DNA of 46,729 bases, taken from positions 1-46,729 of the forward strand of contig NZ_BLAD01000098.1 of NCBI RefSeq assembly GCF_009687845.1, in the 5' to 3' direction. Below are positions 1-8,925 of this stretch, piece after piece. How positions within the stretch are numbered: position 1 is the stretch's first letter; every line of letters starts with the position of its first letter. Position numbers and translations under genes: made by a program. The notes under the pieces are model-generated. The model did no database searches, was not told the DNA's origin, and saw only the letters and a list, made by a program, of their open reading frames with translations. The stretch comes from Acrocarpospora corrugata. Its GTDB lineage: Bacteria; Actinomycetota; Actinomycetes; Streptosporangiales; Streptosporangiaceae.

Positions 1-114
1 TCGGCCGGCACCGCCCAGGCCAAGAAGGAAGCGCTGGAGAAGGTCGGCGTCCGCGTCGGCAAGACCCCCAGCGAGACCGCCCGCCTGATGCGTGAGGTCA
101 TGCAGGCCCGTTGA
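1..114 (+). CDS. sucD: Succinyl-CoA ligase (ADP/GDP-forming) alpha subunit, 3' end only
   Basis: Only the last 37 codons are in the window, ending at TGA 112-114. The tail reads AGTAQAKKEALEKVGVRVGK and ends in ETARLMREVMQAR, which matches the conserved C-terminus of SucD, where the helix after the active-site domain carries the AQ/GKK..AL motif. SucD forms the CoA- and phosphohistidine-binding half of the TCA-cycle enzyme that makes ATP or GTP from succinyl-CoA. The identification is supported by the next gene: sucC-sucD followed by a PerM-like gene, purN and purH is a conserved actinobacterial order. The start and catalytic histidine lie outside the window. Confidence 0.85.
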   Translation, partial: SAGTAQAKKEALEKVGVRVGKTPSETARLMREVMQAR

Positions 115-124
115 TTCGGCGAAG

Positions 125-152
125 GGCGCCCGGCGTGCCGCCGGGCGCCTTT
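125..152 (+). terminator. Intrinsic terminator after sucD
   Basis: A perfect 11-bp stem (125-135 with 139-149, GGCGCCCGGCG pairing CGCCGGGCGCC) closes a 3-base loop and is followed by TTT, 10 bases after the sucD stop. The T-tract is short, as is usual in high-GC actinomycetes. Confidence 0.8.
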
Positions 153-238
153 GGCTTCTCTTGGGGTGACAGCCGTACTGGATCTTGGACAAACGGGACC
201 GGGAGTACGGCGCGGCGCGGCCACGATAGCGGCGGGGC

Positions 239-1801
239 TTGAGAACATCGGGTACTGTGACGGCGCTTCTTGACCAGATTCGGACTGTCCCCAGAGCCGT
301 CTTCGGTGACGAGGACCGGCGGCCGCTGCCGGTTTCGGGGATGTTGGCGGCGGCGCTGACGCTTGGCGTGGGCCTGGCCGTGCTGACCACGCTGACGCTG
401 CTCGGGTGGATCGCGGCACCGCGCACCGCCTTCGGGCAGGGGTTGCCGGGGGTGTTCCGGACGGCGTGTCAGCTGTGGCTGGCGGCGCACCACGCGGGAT
501 TCGCCATTCCGGGCGGACGGGTGGGGCTGCTTCCGCTCGGGTTGATGATCCTGCCGGGGACGTTGCTGTATCGGGCGGGTCTCTGGATGGCCAGGGACGC
601 GGATCTGCGGCTGCGGCTGCCCGCGCGGTTGCCGAAGGGCACGCCGAAGGACCTGGCCAACGCGCGGCGGCGGGCGCAGTTCGTGCTGATCGCGCGGGCG
701 GGCGTCTCGCTGGCCGCGCCGTACGCGCTGCTGGCGGGCATGATCGCCCTGGTGGCGCAGAACGACGTCACTCAGCCCTTCCTGGGGGAGACGCTGGTCA
801 GCCACTTCCTGCTGGCGTTCCTGGCCGCGTCGGTGGCGGTGGCCCGGACGATCGGGCCGTGGCGGTCGATGCTGCGGCTGCTGCCGGAGCGGCCGAGGTC
901 GGTCGTGGTCGGCACGGCGATGGCCATGTCGATGATGCTGGCGGCCGGCCTGGTGCTGGTGCTGGGTTCGATCGCCGTCAACTTCGACGAGATCCAGAAA
1001 TTGTCGGACATGCTCAGCCCGGGACTGGTGGGCGGGCTGCTGCTCCTCCTGATCGAGGGCCTCTACCTGTTCAACGCGGTCATCTGGGGCATGGCGTACA
1101 TCGCCGGCCCGGGTTTCGCGATCGGCACGGGCACCCTGGTCGCGCCGACGGGTGTGAAACTGAGCACACTCCCGACGCTGCCGCTGCTCGGCGCGCTGCC
1201 CGATTCCGGAGCCGTGCCGCCGTGGATGATGGCGGTGATCGCGGTGCCGTTCGCGGCGGGCACGGTGGCCGGGGTGGTGGTCGCCAGGATCGCCCCGACG
1301 CCGTCGCTGGAGGCGGCCCCGCTGTGGGGTTTCGTCTGCGGGCTGTCCACGGGCGGCGTCGCCGGCATCCTGGCCGCCCTCTCCGGCGGCCCGCTGGGGG
1401 GAGCACGCCTGTCGGCGGTCGGGCCGTCCCCCTGGGAGGTCGCCCTGTCGGTGACGCTGGAGGTCGGCGTGGCCGCGGGCATCTCGGCGGGCCTGGCCAA
1501 CTGGTGGATGATGTCCCGCTCCCCGGTGGCCCCGATCAAGAAAGCCGTGGTCAAGGTCGCCAAGAAGGTCAAACCGGCCAAACCCCTGCCCGGCCACTGG
1601 ATGGACGCCACCGAGGCCGACACCATGCCCATCCCGGTCATCACGGACGACTGGAGCGACGAACACTCCGACACCGACGCGTTCCCCCGCAAACGCTCAG
1701 AACCGGCCCGCCCCGGCCGTAACGACATCGTCGACGAAACCGACGACCGGGGCGGCCACGTCATCTACGTCGACCCGTACGCCTGGGACCGCGACGACTG
1801 A
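239..1801 (+). CDS. PerM-like (DUF6350) polytopic membrane protein
   Basis: This 520-residue protein has about eight to ten hydrophobic segments from residue ~33 to ~430 (for example LAAALTLGVGLAVLTTLTLL, and runs around 230-255 and 330-400). A charged cytoplasmic tail follows, with a Lys/Ala/Pro-rich stretch (~430-450) and an acidic, disordered C-terminus. Its position between sucD and purN-purH is the same as that of the PerM gene of mycobacteria, a membrane protein linked to cell division and persistence, so family membership rests on synteny and topology rather than a catalytic motif. The TTG at 239 gives MRTSGTVTALLDQIRT; GTG at 257 is an in-frame alternative, and neither has a strong Shine-Dalgarno. 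It is presumably transcribed alone after the sucD terminator. Confidence 0.75.
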   Translation: MRTSGTVTALLDQIRTVPRAVFGDEDRRPLPVSGMLAAALTLGVGLAVLTTLTLLGWIAAPRTAFGQGLPGVFRTACQLWLAAHHAGFAIPGGRVGLLPLGLMILPGTLLYRAGLWMARDADLRLRLPARLPKGTPKDLANARRRAQFVLIARAGVSLAAPYALLAGMIALVAQNDVTQPFLGETLVSHFLLAFLAASVAVARTIGPWRSMLRLLPERPRSVVVGTAMAMSMMLAAGLVLVLGSIAVNFDEIQKLSDMLSPGLVGGLLLLLIEGLYLFNAVIWGMAYIAGPGFAIGTGTLVAPTGVKLSTLPTLPLLGALPDSGAVPPWMMAVIAVPFAAGTVAGVVVARIAPTPSLEAAPLWGFVCGLSTGGVAGILAALSGGPLGGARLSAVGPSPWEVALSVTLEVGVAAGISAGLANWWMMSRSPVAPIKKAVVKVAKKVKPAKPLPGHWMDATEADTMPIPVITDDWSDEHSDTDAFPRKRSEPARPGRNDIVDETDDRGGHVIYVDPYAWDRDD

Positions 1802-1816
1802 ATCACCCAGGCAGCA

Positions 1817-2221
1817 TCACCCAGGCAGCGGCATATCGGCCGGCCACGGCACGCCCAGCTTGCTCTCCAGCGCCTTACGCAACGCCTCGGTGCACTCCTG
1901 CTGGGCGGTGACCGTCCCGGCCCCCTTCCGGCACTCCGTGTACGCGGTGAGCTCGGCCGAGAGGTACACCTGGACGACCGTGGTGACCAGCCCGAGCAGG
2001 AACGCGATCACGGAGATCACGATGGCGCCGGCCGCCATCCCGGTGCGCTGTTTGGCCCGGCCGAGCAGGCGCGCGTCCCGCACGCCCACCACGAACCCGA
2101 AGACCGACAGCGCCACCCCCGCGGCGGGCAGCATGAATGTGAAGATCAGGGCCATCAGGGCCAGGGTCAGCGCCCGGCGCCCGCCCAGTTCCGGCGTCGA
2201 CACTTGCAGCGGTGTAGTCAC
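1817..2221 (-). CDS. Small membrane protein, DUF4190-like
   Basis: This 134-residue protein has two long hydrophobic helices (about residues 17-45 and 65-90) separated by a basic loop with a RDARLLGRAKQRTG motif, then a soluble tail with two cysteines (ECRK and QQEC) that could form an extracytoplasmic disulfide. The two-helix plan with a short positively charged loop resembles DUF4190 proteins, which have no settled function. It starts at GTG 2219-2221 with GAGGAG just upstream on the minus strand. It runs opposite to both neighbours, tail to tail with the PerM-like gene (15-base gap) and head to head with purN, whose ribosome binding site lies about 50 bases away. The overlapping plus-strand frame has no recognisable content. 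Confidence 0.7.
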   Translation of the reverse strand: MTTPLQVSTPELGGRRALTLALMALIFTFMLPAAGVALSVFGFVVGVRDARLLGRAKQRTGMAAGAIVISVIAFLLGLVTTVVQVYLSAELTAYTECRKGAGTVTAQQECTEALRKALESKLGVPWPADMPLPG

Positions 2222-2284
2222 GTTCTCCTCGCCCGATACCCTTCTCCCGCACCCAGTTCCACTCGCCGCCGTTAGGAGCTTGCC

Positions 2285-2896
2285 CTGTCTTCCCGACTCG
2301 TGGTCCTCGTCTCGGGTTCGGGGACCAACCTACAAGCCCTGCTGGACGCCGCGGCAGATGACGCCTTCGGCGCCGCCGTCGTCGCCGTCGGGGCCGACCG
2401 CGACGGCATCGAGGGTCTGGCCCGCGCCGAGCGCGCCGCCGTCCCGACGTTCGTCACCCGGGTTGGCGACCACGCCACCCGCGCGGCCTGGGACGCGGCG
2501 CTGGCCGCCCGCATCGCCGAGCACAAGCCGGATCTGGTGGTCTCCGCCGGTTTCATGAAGATCCTGGGTCCGAGCGTGCTGGACGTCTGGCCGGTCGTCA
2601 ACACCCATCCCGCCCTGCTGCCCGCCTTCCCGGGCGCGCACGCGGTCCGGGACGCGCTGGCGTACGGCGTGCGCGTCACGGGTTGCACTGTGCATCTGGT
2701 GGATTCGGGGGTGGACACCGGGCCGGTGATCGCGCAGGAGGCGGTCGCCGTACTCGATGGGGACGATGAGGACAGCCTGCACGAACGCATCAAGACGGTT
2801 GAGCGACGGATGCTGGTCGAAGTCGTGGGCCGGATGGCGCGCGACGGCTGGCACGCGGACGGGCGGCATGTCCGGTTCGGCCGCGCGGAGAACTAA
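2285..2896 (+). CDS. purN: Phosphoribosylglycinamide formyltransferase (GART)
   Basis: PurN transfers a formyl group from 10-formyl-THF to GAR in step 3 of purine synthesis. The protein carries the family's N-terminal VLVSGSGTNLQALLDAA phosphate-binding motif. It also has the catalytic Asn/His of NTHPALLPAFPGAHAV and the catalytic Asp of VDSGVDTGPVIAQ; about 203 residues is the usual length. The first ATG/GTG in frame is GTG 2300, but that removes residues before the first beta strand and has no ribosome binding site. CTG at 2285, giving (M)SSRLVVLVSGSGT, lies 6 bases after TAGGAG (2273-2278) and reproduces the usual N-terminus, so I place the start there. It is followed after 46 bases by purH, the next folate-dependent formyl transfer in the pathway. 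Confidence 0.9.
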   Translation: MSSRLVVLVSGSGTNLQALLDAAADDAFGAAVVAVGADRDGIEGLARAERAAVPTFVTRVGDHATRAAWDAALAARIAEHKPDLVVSAGFMKILGPSVLDVWPVVNTHPALLPAFPGAHAVRDALAYGVRVTGCTVHLVDSGVDTGPVIAQEAVAVLDGDDEDSLHERIKTVERRMLVEVVGRMARDGWHADGRHVRFGRAEN

Positions 2897-2942
2897 CCCG
2901 GTTCCTGATAACCCGGGTTGAATCAAAACAGGAGGAGCACCC

Positions 2943-4484
2943 GTGACCAGAATCGCCATCAGGCGCGCGTTGATCGCGGTTTACGACAAGAGCGGGCTGG
3001 AGCAGCTGGCGCGGGGCCTGGAGGCGGCCGGTGTGGAGATCGTCTCCACCGGAGGCACTGCTGCGGCGATCGCGTCGTTCGGGATCCCGGTGACCAAGGT
3101 GGAGTCGCTCACCGGCTTCCCCGAGTGCCTGGACGGCCGGGTCAAGACGCTGCACCCCCGGGTGCACGCCGGCCTGCTCGCGGACGGCAACAACCCATCC
3201 CACGTCAAGCAACTGGACGAGCTGGAGATCGAGCCCTTCCAGCTCGCCGTGGTCAACCTCTACCCGTTCCGCGAAACCGTCGAATCCGGCGCCTCCGACG
3301 CCGAATGCGTCGAGCAGATCGACATCGGCGGTCCCGCCATGATCCGCGCCGCCGCCAAGAACCACAGCACGGTCGCCGTCGTGACCGACCCCGGCACCTA
3401 CCCGGACGTCCTGGCCGCACTCTCCGAAGGCGGCTTCACGCGCACAGAACGCACCAGGCTGGCCGCCCGCGCCTACGCGCACACGGCCTCCTACGACATC
3501 GAGGTCGCCTCCTGGTTCGCCAACGTCTACGCGGCCGAGGAGAGCTGGCCGAGGTTCATGGGGGCGTCCTGGCGGCACCGCGCCACCCTCAGGTACGGTG
3601 AGAATCCACACCAGCAGGCTGCGCTCTACTCCGGCCAGGCCGGGGGGCTGGCGAACGCCGCGCAGCTGCACGGCAAGGAGATGTCCTACAACAACTACGT
3701 GGACGCGGACGCCGCCTGGCGGGCGGCCTGGGACTTCGAGGCCCCGGCCGTCGCGATCATCAAACACGCCAATCCCTGCGGCATCGCGGTCGCCGACGAC
3801 GTGGTCGAGGCGCACCGCAAGGCCCACGCCTGCGACCCGGTCTCCGCGTACGGCGGAGTGATCGCGGTCAACCGCGAGGTCACCCGTGAGCTGGCCGAGC
3901 AGATCGCCCCGATCTTCACCGAGGTCCTGATCGCGCCCTCGTTCGCCGAGGACGCGCTGGCCGTGCTGACCGGCAAGAAGAACCTGCGCCTGCTGGCCTG
4001 CCCGGCGGGCCCGGCCAACCCGGCCGAGTTCCGGCGGATCGACGGCGGCCTGCTGGTGCAGCGCACCGACCGGTTCCAGGCCGACGGCGACCACCCGGAG
4101 AACTGGGAGCTGAAGGCGGGCCCCGCCGCGTCGGCGGAGGTCCTGGCCGACCTGGAGTTCGCCTGGCGGGCCTGCCGCTCGGTCAAGTCCAACGCGATCC
4201 TGCTCGCCTCGGGCGGCGCCTCGGTCGGGGTGGGCATGGGCCAGGTCAACCGGGTGGACTCGGCCCGGCTGGCGGTCTCCCGCGCGGGCGACCGCGCGGT
4301 CGGCGCGGCCGGCGCCTCGGACGCGTTCTTCCCGTTCGCGGACGGAATGCAGGTCCTGATCGACGCGGGCGTGACGGCGATCGTCGAACCCGGCGGCTCG
4401 ATCCGCGACGAAGAGGTCATCGCCGCCGCAGAAGCCGCCGGTGTGACGCTCTACTTCACCGGCACCCGGCACTTCTTCCACTAG
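2943..4484 (+). CDS. purH: Bifunctional AICAR formyltransferase / IMP cyclohydrolase
   Basis: PurH catalyses the last two steps of IMP synthesis. The 513 residues fall into an N-terminal MGS-like IMP cyclohydrolase domain (about 1-150, opening [20 protein letters not shown], with STGGTA and [13 protein letters not shown]) and a C-terminal AICAR transformylase domain. The latter contains RYGENPHQ, the catalytic KHANPCG (Lys274-His275), SAYGGVIA and the terminal [20 protein letters not shown] and TGTRHFFH. Length and motifs are complete. GTG 2943 follows AGGAGGAG (2931-2938). purN lies just upstream and folD, which makes the 10-formyl-THF precursor, starts 11 bases downstream, so purN-purH-folD probably form one operon. 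Confidence 0.97.
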   Translation: MTRIAIRRALIAVYDKSGLEQLARGLEAAGVEIVSTGGTAAAIASFGIPVTKVESLTGFPECLDGRVKTLHPRVHAGLLADGNNPSHVKQLDELEIEPFQLAVVNLYPFRETVESGASDAECVEQIDIGGPAMIRAAAKNHSTVAVVTDPGTYPDVLAALSEGGFTRTERTRLAARAYAHTASYDIEVASWFANVYAAEESWPRFMGASWRHRATLRYGENPHQQAALYSGQAGGLANAAQLHGKEMSYNNYVDADAAWRAAWDFEAPAVAIIKHANPCGIAVADDVVEAHRKAHACDPVSAYGGVIAVNREVTRELAEQIAPIFTEVLIAPSFAEDALAVLTGKKNLRLLACPAGPANPAEFRRIDGGLLVQRTDRFQADGDHPENWELKAGPAASAEVLADLEFAWRACRSVKSNAILLASGGASVGVGMGQVNRVDSARLAVSRAGDRAVGAAGASDAFFPFADGMQVLIDAGVTAIVEPGGSIRDEEVIAAAEAAGVTLYFTGTRHFFH

Positions 4485-4495
4485 GGGGGCACCAC

Positions 4496-5356
4496 ATGAC
4501 GGCTCGAATCCTGGACGGCTCGGCCACCGCCGCGAAGATCAAACTCGACCTGGCCCAGCGGATCGGCAAACTGGCCGAGCAGGGCGTCACGCCCGGCCTG
4601 GGCACCGTCCTGATCGGCGACGACCCGGCCAGCCGCATCTACGTGGCCAGCAAGCACCGGGACTGCGCCGACGTGGGCATCACCTCGATCGGCCGCGAAC
4701 TGCCGGCCGACGCCACCCAGGCGCAGGTGGAGGCCGTGATCGACGAGCTCAACGCCGACCCGGCCTGCCACGGCTACCTGGTCCAGCTGCCGCTGCCCCG
4801 CCACCTGGACACGATGGCCCTGCTGGAGCGGGTCGCCCCGGGCAAGGACGCGGACGGCCTGCACCCGGTCAACCTGGGCCGCCTGGTGCACATGGTGGAG
4901 GCCCCGCTGCCGTGCACCCCGCACGGCATCGTGCACCTGCTCCGCGAGTACGGCGTGCCGATCAACGGCGCCGAGGTCGTGGTGGTCGGCCGCGGCATCA
5001 CCGTGGGCCGCCCGCTGGGCCTGCTGCTGACCCGGCGGTCCGAGAACGCCACCGTCACCCTGTGCCACACCGGCACCCGCGAGCTGGCCTTCCACGTGCG
5101 CAACGCGGACATCGTGGTGGCCGCGGCCGGGGTGCCCGACCTGATCACCGCGGACATGGTGAAGCCCGGCGCGGCGGTGCTCGACGTGGGCGTGTCCCGG
5201 GTGAACGGAAAGATCGCCGGTGACGTCGCGCTCGGTGTCCGCGAGGTCGCCGGGTTCGTCGCCCCCAATCCGGGCGGCGTGGGCCCGATGACCCGCGCGC
5301 TGCTGCTCACCAACGTCGTCGAGGCGGCGGAACGGGCAGCCGCCTCGACGCGCTGA
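4496..5356 (+). CDS. folD: Methylene-THF dehydrogenase / methenyl-THF cyclohydrolase
   Basis: FolD interconverts methylene-, methenyl- and 10-formyl-THF with NADP, supplying the formyl donor used by PurN and PurH immediately upstream. In its 286 residues one sees the catalytic lysine in YVASKHRDC, the substrate loop [27 protein letters not shown] and [11 protein letters not shown]. The Rossmann segment [17 protein letters not shown] and the C-terminal [17 protein letters not shown] follow. The usual GRS of the NADP loop reads GRG here, a small variation. ATG 4496 follows a purine-rich AGGGGGGC. It ends three bases short of the stop of the convergent FHA gene, leaving no room for a separate terminator. 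Confidence 0.96.
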   Translation: MTARILDGSATAAKIKLDLAQRIGKLAEQGVTPGLGTVLIGDDPASRIYVASKHRDCADVGITSIGRELPADATQAQVEAVIDELNADPACHGYLVQLPLPRHLDTMALLERVAPGKDADGLHPVNLGRLVHMVEAPLPCTPHGIVHLLREYGVPINGAEVVVVGRGITVGRPLGLLLTRRSENATVTLCHTGTRELAFHVRNADIVVAAAGVPDLITADMVKPGAAVLDVGVSRVNGKIAGDVALGVREVAGFVAPNPGGVGPMTRALLLTNVVEAAERAAASTR

Positions 5357-5359
5357 GGC

Positions 5360-6028
5360 TCAGCTCGCCCGGCGGCTCGCGGCTCCCGCCGCGGGCTGCG
5401 CGGGCGCCCCGGAGGGGGCCGCCGACTCGGTCGCCCGTTGCGGCGGGACCACCGGTGTCGGCCTGACCAGGCCCAGCGCGACGACCTCGTTGGCGAGGCG
5501 GGTGCGCCGGTTGGTGCCTTCCGGGATGCGGAACTTCTGGTAGAGCCGGAGCAGGTGCTGTTTGACCGCCGCCTCGGTCACCACCAGGTCGTCGGCGATC
5601 TCGCGGGCGGTGGCCGGAGCCACGAACGCCTCGTCCGAGAGCGCCGGCCGGCACAGTGAGGTGAGCACGTCGACCTCGCGCCGGGTGAGTTCGGGCGCGG
5701 CAGCCCGCCGCAGCTCGACCTCGGGCGCGATGTCCTCGCGGGGCACCCCGCCGACTCTGGCCCGGGCGGCGCCGAACGAGACGACATCGCCGTCGTCGAG
5801 CACCCTCCGGGCGATCGGCCTGCCGTTCACCCGTGTGCCGTTCCTGGATAAGCCCAGGTCGACGACATACAGGTACGGCCCCCGGCGGACGAATTCGGCG
5901 TGCAGTCGTGACACGCTCGGATCCGTCAGCCGGATGTCGGCCCCTCGGCCCCGGCCGATCGTGGTGATCTCGGGGCGCAAGGGCACCACCTCGCCGGTGT
6001 CCTCGATCCGTATGAACGGCCCCTCCAC
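5360..6028 (-). CDS. FHA-domain protein with C-terminal helix-turn-helix
   Basis: This 222-residue protein has an N-terminal FHA phosphothreonine-binding domain (residues ~20-90): TTIGRGRGADIRL, then SVSRLHAEF and LGLSRNGTRVNG supply the Gly-Arg, Ser-x-x-His and Asn-Gly landmarks. Residues ~112-185 form a helical winged-HTH-like region starting ELTRREVDVLTSLC and containing TAREIADDLVVTEAAVKQHL, which recalls LuxR-type regulators, followed by a Pro/Ala-rich tail. It probably binds a phosphorylated partner, perhaps a kinase product such as one encoded nearby, and controls transcription; target and partner are unknown. GTG 6026-6028 follows GGGGAGGA on the minus strand. It is divergent from gltA across 181 bases, so control of gltA is an attractive but untested idea. 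Confidence 0.85.
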   Translation of the reverse strand: MEGPFIRIEDTGEVVPLRPEITTIGRGRGADIRLTDPSVSRLHAEFVRRGPYLYVVDLGLSRNGTRVNGRPIARRVLDDGDVVSFGAARARVGGVPREDIAPEVELRRAAAPELTRREVDVLTSLCRPALSDEAFVAPATAREIADDLVVTEAAVKQHLLRLYQKFRIPEGTNRRTRLANEVVALGLVRPTPVVPPQRATESAAPSGAPAQPAAGAASRRAS

Positions 6029-6160
6029 GGCAGTTCCTCCCCAGGTAGCCCGCCGTTACTTTCCCTACACCTCCGGCTTACCCAAACGTGGTGATGGGGA
6101 ATCGCCTTTGCCCAACGGAGAATCCATCCGGAAATTGGTTTGGACCTCTGCAAAGCCCTT

Positions 6161-6176
6161 TACCTGCTCACAGGTA
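6161..6176. promoter_or_regulatory. Palindromic operator candidate upstream of gltA
   Basis: TACCTGCTCACAGGTA is a perfect 6-bp inverted repeat with a 4-base spacer. It is 33 bases before the gltA ATG and its right arm overlaps a possible -10 (TAGACT, 6175-6180). No good -35 is seen. Protein binding is inferred. Confidence 0.4.
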
Positions 6177-6209
6177 GACTTCCAGCGTAGATAAGTGGAG
6201 GAAACACTT

Positions 6210-7331
6210 ATGGCGGACAAGCCCACCAAAGGCCTCGCAGATGTCGTCGCCGCGTCCACAGCGCTGAGCGACATCGACGGCAAGGCGGGTCGGCTCTTCT
6301 ATCGTGGCTACGACATCCACGATCTGGCCGGCCGCACCACCTTCGAAGAAACCGCCCACCTGCTCCAACACGGAAAACTTCCCAATAGGGAACAGCTCGC
6401 CGCATATGGCGACGAATTGGTCCGTGGTCGGAGTCTGGGCAACCTGGTCCAGGCCAACGTGGCCGAGATCGCCGAGAAGCAGGAGCCGATGGAGGCCCTG
6501 CGCACCCTGGTCTCCCTGGCCAGCGCCGACGATCCGGACAAGGACTCCAACGCCGCCGACGCGAACCTGCGCAAGGCGGCCCGACTCACCGCCCAGCAGC
6601 CCCTCCTGGTGGCTCGCTACCACGCCGCCAGAACCGGTACGGAGATCCCAGAACCCGACCCGGAACTGAGCGTCGCGGCCAACTTCCTGCTCCAGATCAC
6701 CGGGCGGAACCCGTCCCCGCGGGAAGTGGAGATCTTCGACGAGTGCCTCGTGCTGCACGCCGACCACACCATGAACGCGTCCACCTTCGCCGCCCGGGTC
6801 TGCGCGGCGACGCTGTCGGACATGCACTCGGCCGTGGTCGCCGCGATCGGCACCCTGAAGGGCCCGCTGCACGGCGGCGCCAACGAGCAGGTCATGCGGA
6901 CGCTGGAGAGCATCGACCCGGCGGGCGTGGCCCAGACGGTCCGCGACAAGCTGGCCGCGCACGAGAAGATCATGGGCTTCGGGCACCGGGTCTACAAGGT
7001 CGAGGACCCGCGGGCCACCCACCTGCGCGCCATGTCGCGGGAGCTGGGCGAGGCGTCCGGGGACGACACCTACTACCGGATGTCCAAGGAGATGGAGGAG
7101 GTCGTCCTCGCCGAGAAGGGACTGTTCCCCAACGTCGACTTCTTCGCCGCGACGGTTTACCACTACCTTGGGATTCCAACCGATTTGTTCACCGCGGTGT
7201 TCTCGGTCAGCCGCATGGCCGGGTGGACCGCGCACGTGATCGAGCAGCACGCCGACAACCGGCTGATCCGCCCGGACAGCGAGTACATCGGCGAGCGCGA
7301 CCAGAAGTGGACCCAGATCGACGAACGCTGA
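6210..7331 (+). CDS. gltA: Citrate synthase
   Basis: This enzyme condenses oxaloacetate and acetyl-CoA at the entry to the TCA cycle. The 373-residue protein is of the short, non-hexameric type. Recognisable elements are GLADVVAASTALSDIDG and FYRGYDIHDLA at the N-terminus, then LVLHADHTMNAS, GPLHGGANEQVM (first catalytic His, ~221), MGFGHRVYK (second catalytic His, ~258) and the catalytic Asp in PNVDFFAATVYHYLG (~310), with a C-terminal VSRMAGWTAHVIEQ. ATG 6210 is preceded at 8 bases by GGAGG (6197-6201); an upstream GTG at 6195 overlaps that site and is not the start. Its neighbours are an FHA/HTH regulator (divergent) and DUF3017 and icd downstream, so two TCA enzymes sit close together. 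Confidence 0.95.
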   Translation: MADKPTKGLADVVAASTALSDIDGKAGRLFYRGYDIHDLAGRTTFEETAHLLQHGKLPNREQLAAYGDELVRGRSLGNLVQANVAEIAEKQEPMEALRTLVSLASADDPDKDSNAADANLRKAARLTAQQPLLVARYHAARTGTEIPEPDPELSVAANFLLQITGRNPSPREVEIFDECLVLHADHTMNASTFAARVCAATLSDMHSAVVAAIGTLKGPLHGGANEQVMRTLESIDPAGVAQTVRDKLAAHEKIMGFGHRVYKVEDPRATHLRAMSRELGEASGDDTYYRMSKEMEEVVLAEKGLFPNVDFFAATVYHYLGIPTDLFTAVFSVSRMAGWTAHVIEQHADNRLIRPDSEYIGERDQKWTQIDER

Positions 7332-7602
7332 CAAGACCCCCTGGTGGCCGTACCTGCTGGTTGCAGCGGGTGCGGCTACTGGGCTTGGGCTGATCGGCCT
7401 GGGCCTGGGCCACATCACCGGCGGTGTGGTGATGGGCGGCAGCATGCTGGCCGGCGCCGGGCTGCGCCTGGTGGTGCCCGGCCGGAGCACCGGGGCGCTG
7501 GCCATACGGCGCAGAAAGACCGACGTGCTCACCCTGGCCACGTTCGGATTCCTGCTGATGGCGGGGTCGCTCGCCTTCCTCATCGAGTTTCATGCGACCT
7601 AG
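7330..7602 (+). CDS. DUF3017-like small membrane protein, start unresolved
   Basis: A third reading frame between gltA and icd reads DKTPWWPYLLVAAGAATGLG, continues through GLGHITGGVVMGGSMLAGAG, LRLVVPGRSTGALAIRRRKT and DVLTLATFGFLLMAGSLAFL, and ends IEFHAT at TAG 7600-7602. Three hydrophobic segments around a basic RRRKTDV loop match the DUF3017 family of actinobacterial membrane proteins (no known function). The frame is closed upstream by TGA 7264-7266, and between there and the first helix there is no ATG, GTG or TTG. The most plausible starts are CTG 7354, with GGTGG 6 bases upstream, or a rare codon overlapping the end of gltA. The coordinate given marks the overlap with the gltA stop, not a proven start. 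A degraded 5' end is also possible. Confidence 0.6.
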   Translation, partial: DKTPWWPYLLVAAGAATGLGLIGLGLGHITGGVVMGGSMLAGAGLRLVVPGRSTGALAIRRRKTDVLTLATFGFLLMAGSLAFLIEFHAT

Positions 7603-7697
7603 TCGCGGACCGGTGACGCCGGTTCGATAGCCTCAACGGCACCGCAAAAAGGACTGCCGCAACAGGATTGTGTTCGTTCAGAAGGGGAACCCCACGC

Positions 7698-8915
7698 ATG
7701 CCCAAGATCAAGGTAGCGGGCCCGGTCGTCGAGCTTGACGGCGACGAGATGACCCGGATCATCTGGCAGTTCATCAAGGACCAGCTGATCTTGCCCTACC
7801 TGGACGTCGACCTCAAGTACTACGACCTCGGCATCGAGCACCGCGACGCCACCGACGACCAGGTCACCATCGACGCCGCGCACGCGATCAAGCAGTACGG
7901 CGTCGGCGTCAAGTGCGCCACCATCACGCCGGACGAGGCCCGGGTCGAGGAGTTCGGCCTGAAGAAGATGTGGCGCTCCCCGAACGGGACGATCCGCAAC
8001 ATCCTCGGCGGCGTCATCTTCCGCGAGCCGATCATCATGTCGAACGTGCCGCGTCTGGTCCCCGGCTGGACCAAGCCGATCGTGGTCGGCCGTCACGCCT
8101 TCGGCGACCAGTACCGCGCCACCGACATCAAGATCCCCGGCGAGGGCGCCCTCACCCTGACCTTCACTCCCAGCGACGGCAGCCAGCCGATCGAGCTGGA
8201 CGTGTTCGACTTCCCCGGCGGCGGCGTGGCCCTGGCCATGTACAACCTGGACGAGTCCATCCGCGACTTCGCCCGCGCCTCGCTCCGGTACGGCCTGGAC
8301 CGCAACTACCCGGTCTACCTGTCCACCAAGAACACCATCCTCAAGGCGTACGACGGCCGGTTCAAGGACATCTTCGCGGAGGTGTTCGAGAGCGAGTTCA
8401 AGGCCGACTTCGAGGCCGCCGGGATCACCTACGAGCACCGCCTGATCGACGACATGGTGGCGGCCGCGCTCAAGTGGGAGGGCGGCTACGTCTGGGCCTG
8501 CAAGAACTACGACGGCGACGTGCAGTCCGACGTGGTGGCGCAGGGCTTCGGCTCGCTCGGCCTGATGACCTCGGTGCTGATGACCCCGGACGGCCAGACC
8601 GTGGAGGCCGAGGCCGCGCACGGCACGGTCACCCGGCACTACCGCCAGCACCAGCAGGGCAAGCCCACCTCGACGAACCCGATCGCGTCGATCTTCGCCT
8701 GGACCCGCGGCCTGCAGCACCGCGGCAAGCTGGACAACCAGCCTGAGGTGATCGACTTCGCGGACCAGCTGGAGCGGGTCTGCGTGGAGACCGTCGAGGG
8801 CGGCCAGATGACCAAGGACCTGTCGCTCCTGGTCGGCGGCGACGCCGAGTGGCTGACCACGCAGGACTTTTTGGCGGCGCTGGATGAGAACCTGAAGAAG
8901 AAGATGGCGCGTTAG
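7698..8915 (+). CDS. icd: NADP-dependent isocitrate dehydrogenase (eukaryotic-like, homodimeric)
   Basis: This enzyme oxidatively decarboxylates isocitrate to 2-oxoglutarate. Its 405 residues begin [20 protein letters not shown] and include [17 protein letters not shown], the [11 protein letters not shown] and [12 protein letters not shown] substrate-binding stretches, and [13 protein letters not shown]. The metal-binding aspartates lie in [12 protein letters not shown] and [16 protein letters not shown], and the cofactor loop is [11 protein letters not shown]. This is the subfamily shared with eukaryotic IDH1 rather than the E. coli type. ATG 7698 follows AAGGGGA (7683-7689); the in-frame TTG at 7668 lacks such a site. 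A strong bidirectional hairpin follows the stop, so the transcript probably ends there. Confidence 0.96.
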   Translation: MPKIKVAGPVVELDGDEMTRIIWQFIKDQLILPYLDVDLKYYDLGIEHRDATDDQVTIDAAHAIKQYGVGVKCATITPDEARVEEFGLKKMWRSPNGTIRNILGGVIFREPIIMSNVPRLVPGWTKPIVVGRHAFGDQYRATDIKIPGEGALTLTFTPSDGSQPIELDVFDFPGGGVALAMYNLDESIRDFARASLRYGLDRNYPVYLSTKNTILKAYDGRFKDIFAEVFESEFKADFEAAGITYEHRLIDDMVAAALKWEGGYVWACKNYDGDVQSDVVAQGFGSLGLMTSVLMTPDGQTVEAEAAHGTVTRHYRQHQQGKPTSTNPIASIFAWTRGLQHRGKLDNQPEVIDFADQLERVCVETVEGGQMTKDLSLLVGGDAEWLTTQDFLAALDENLKKKMAR

Positions 8916-8925
8916 ACCCCCGTCT

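Noticed and set aside
185-211. TTGGAC/TACGGC promoter-like pair before the PerM-like gene
   Set aside because: Spacing of 15 and a poor -10 make it too weak to list.
2895-2919. AACCCGG...CCGGGTT arms between purN and purH
   Set aside because: There are only 7 bp with an 11-base loop and no T-run; purN and purH are expected to be co-transcribed.
2790-4481. Long minus-strand open frame (563 residues) opposite purH
   Set aside because: It has His/Gly/Arg/Asp-rich content with no domain, and purH on the other strand has complete family motifs; high-GC shadow frame.
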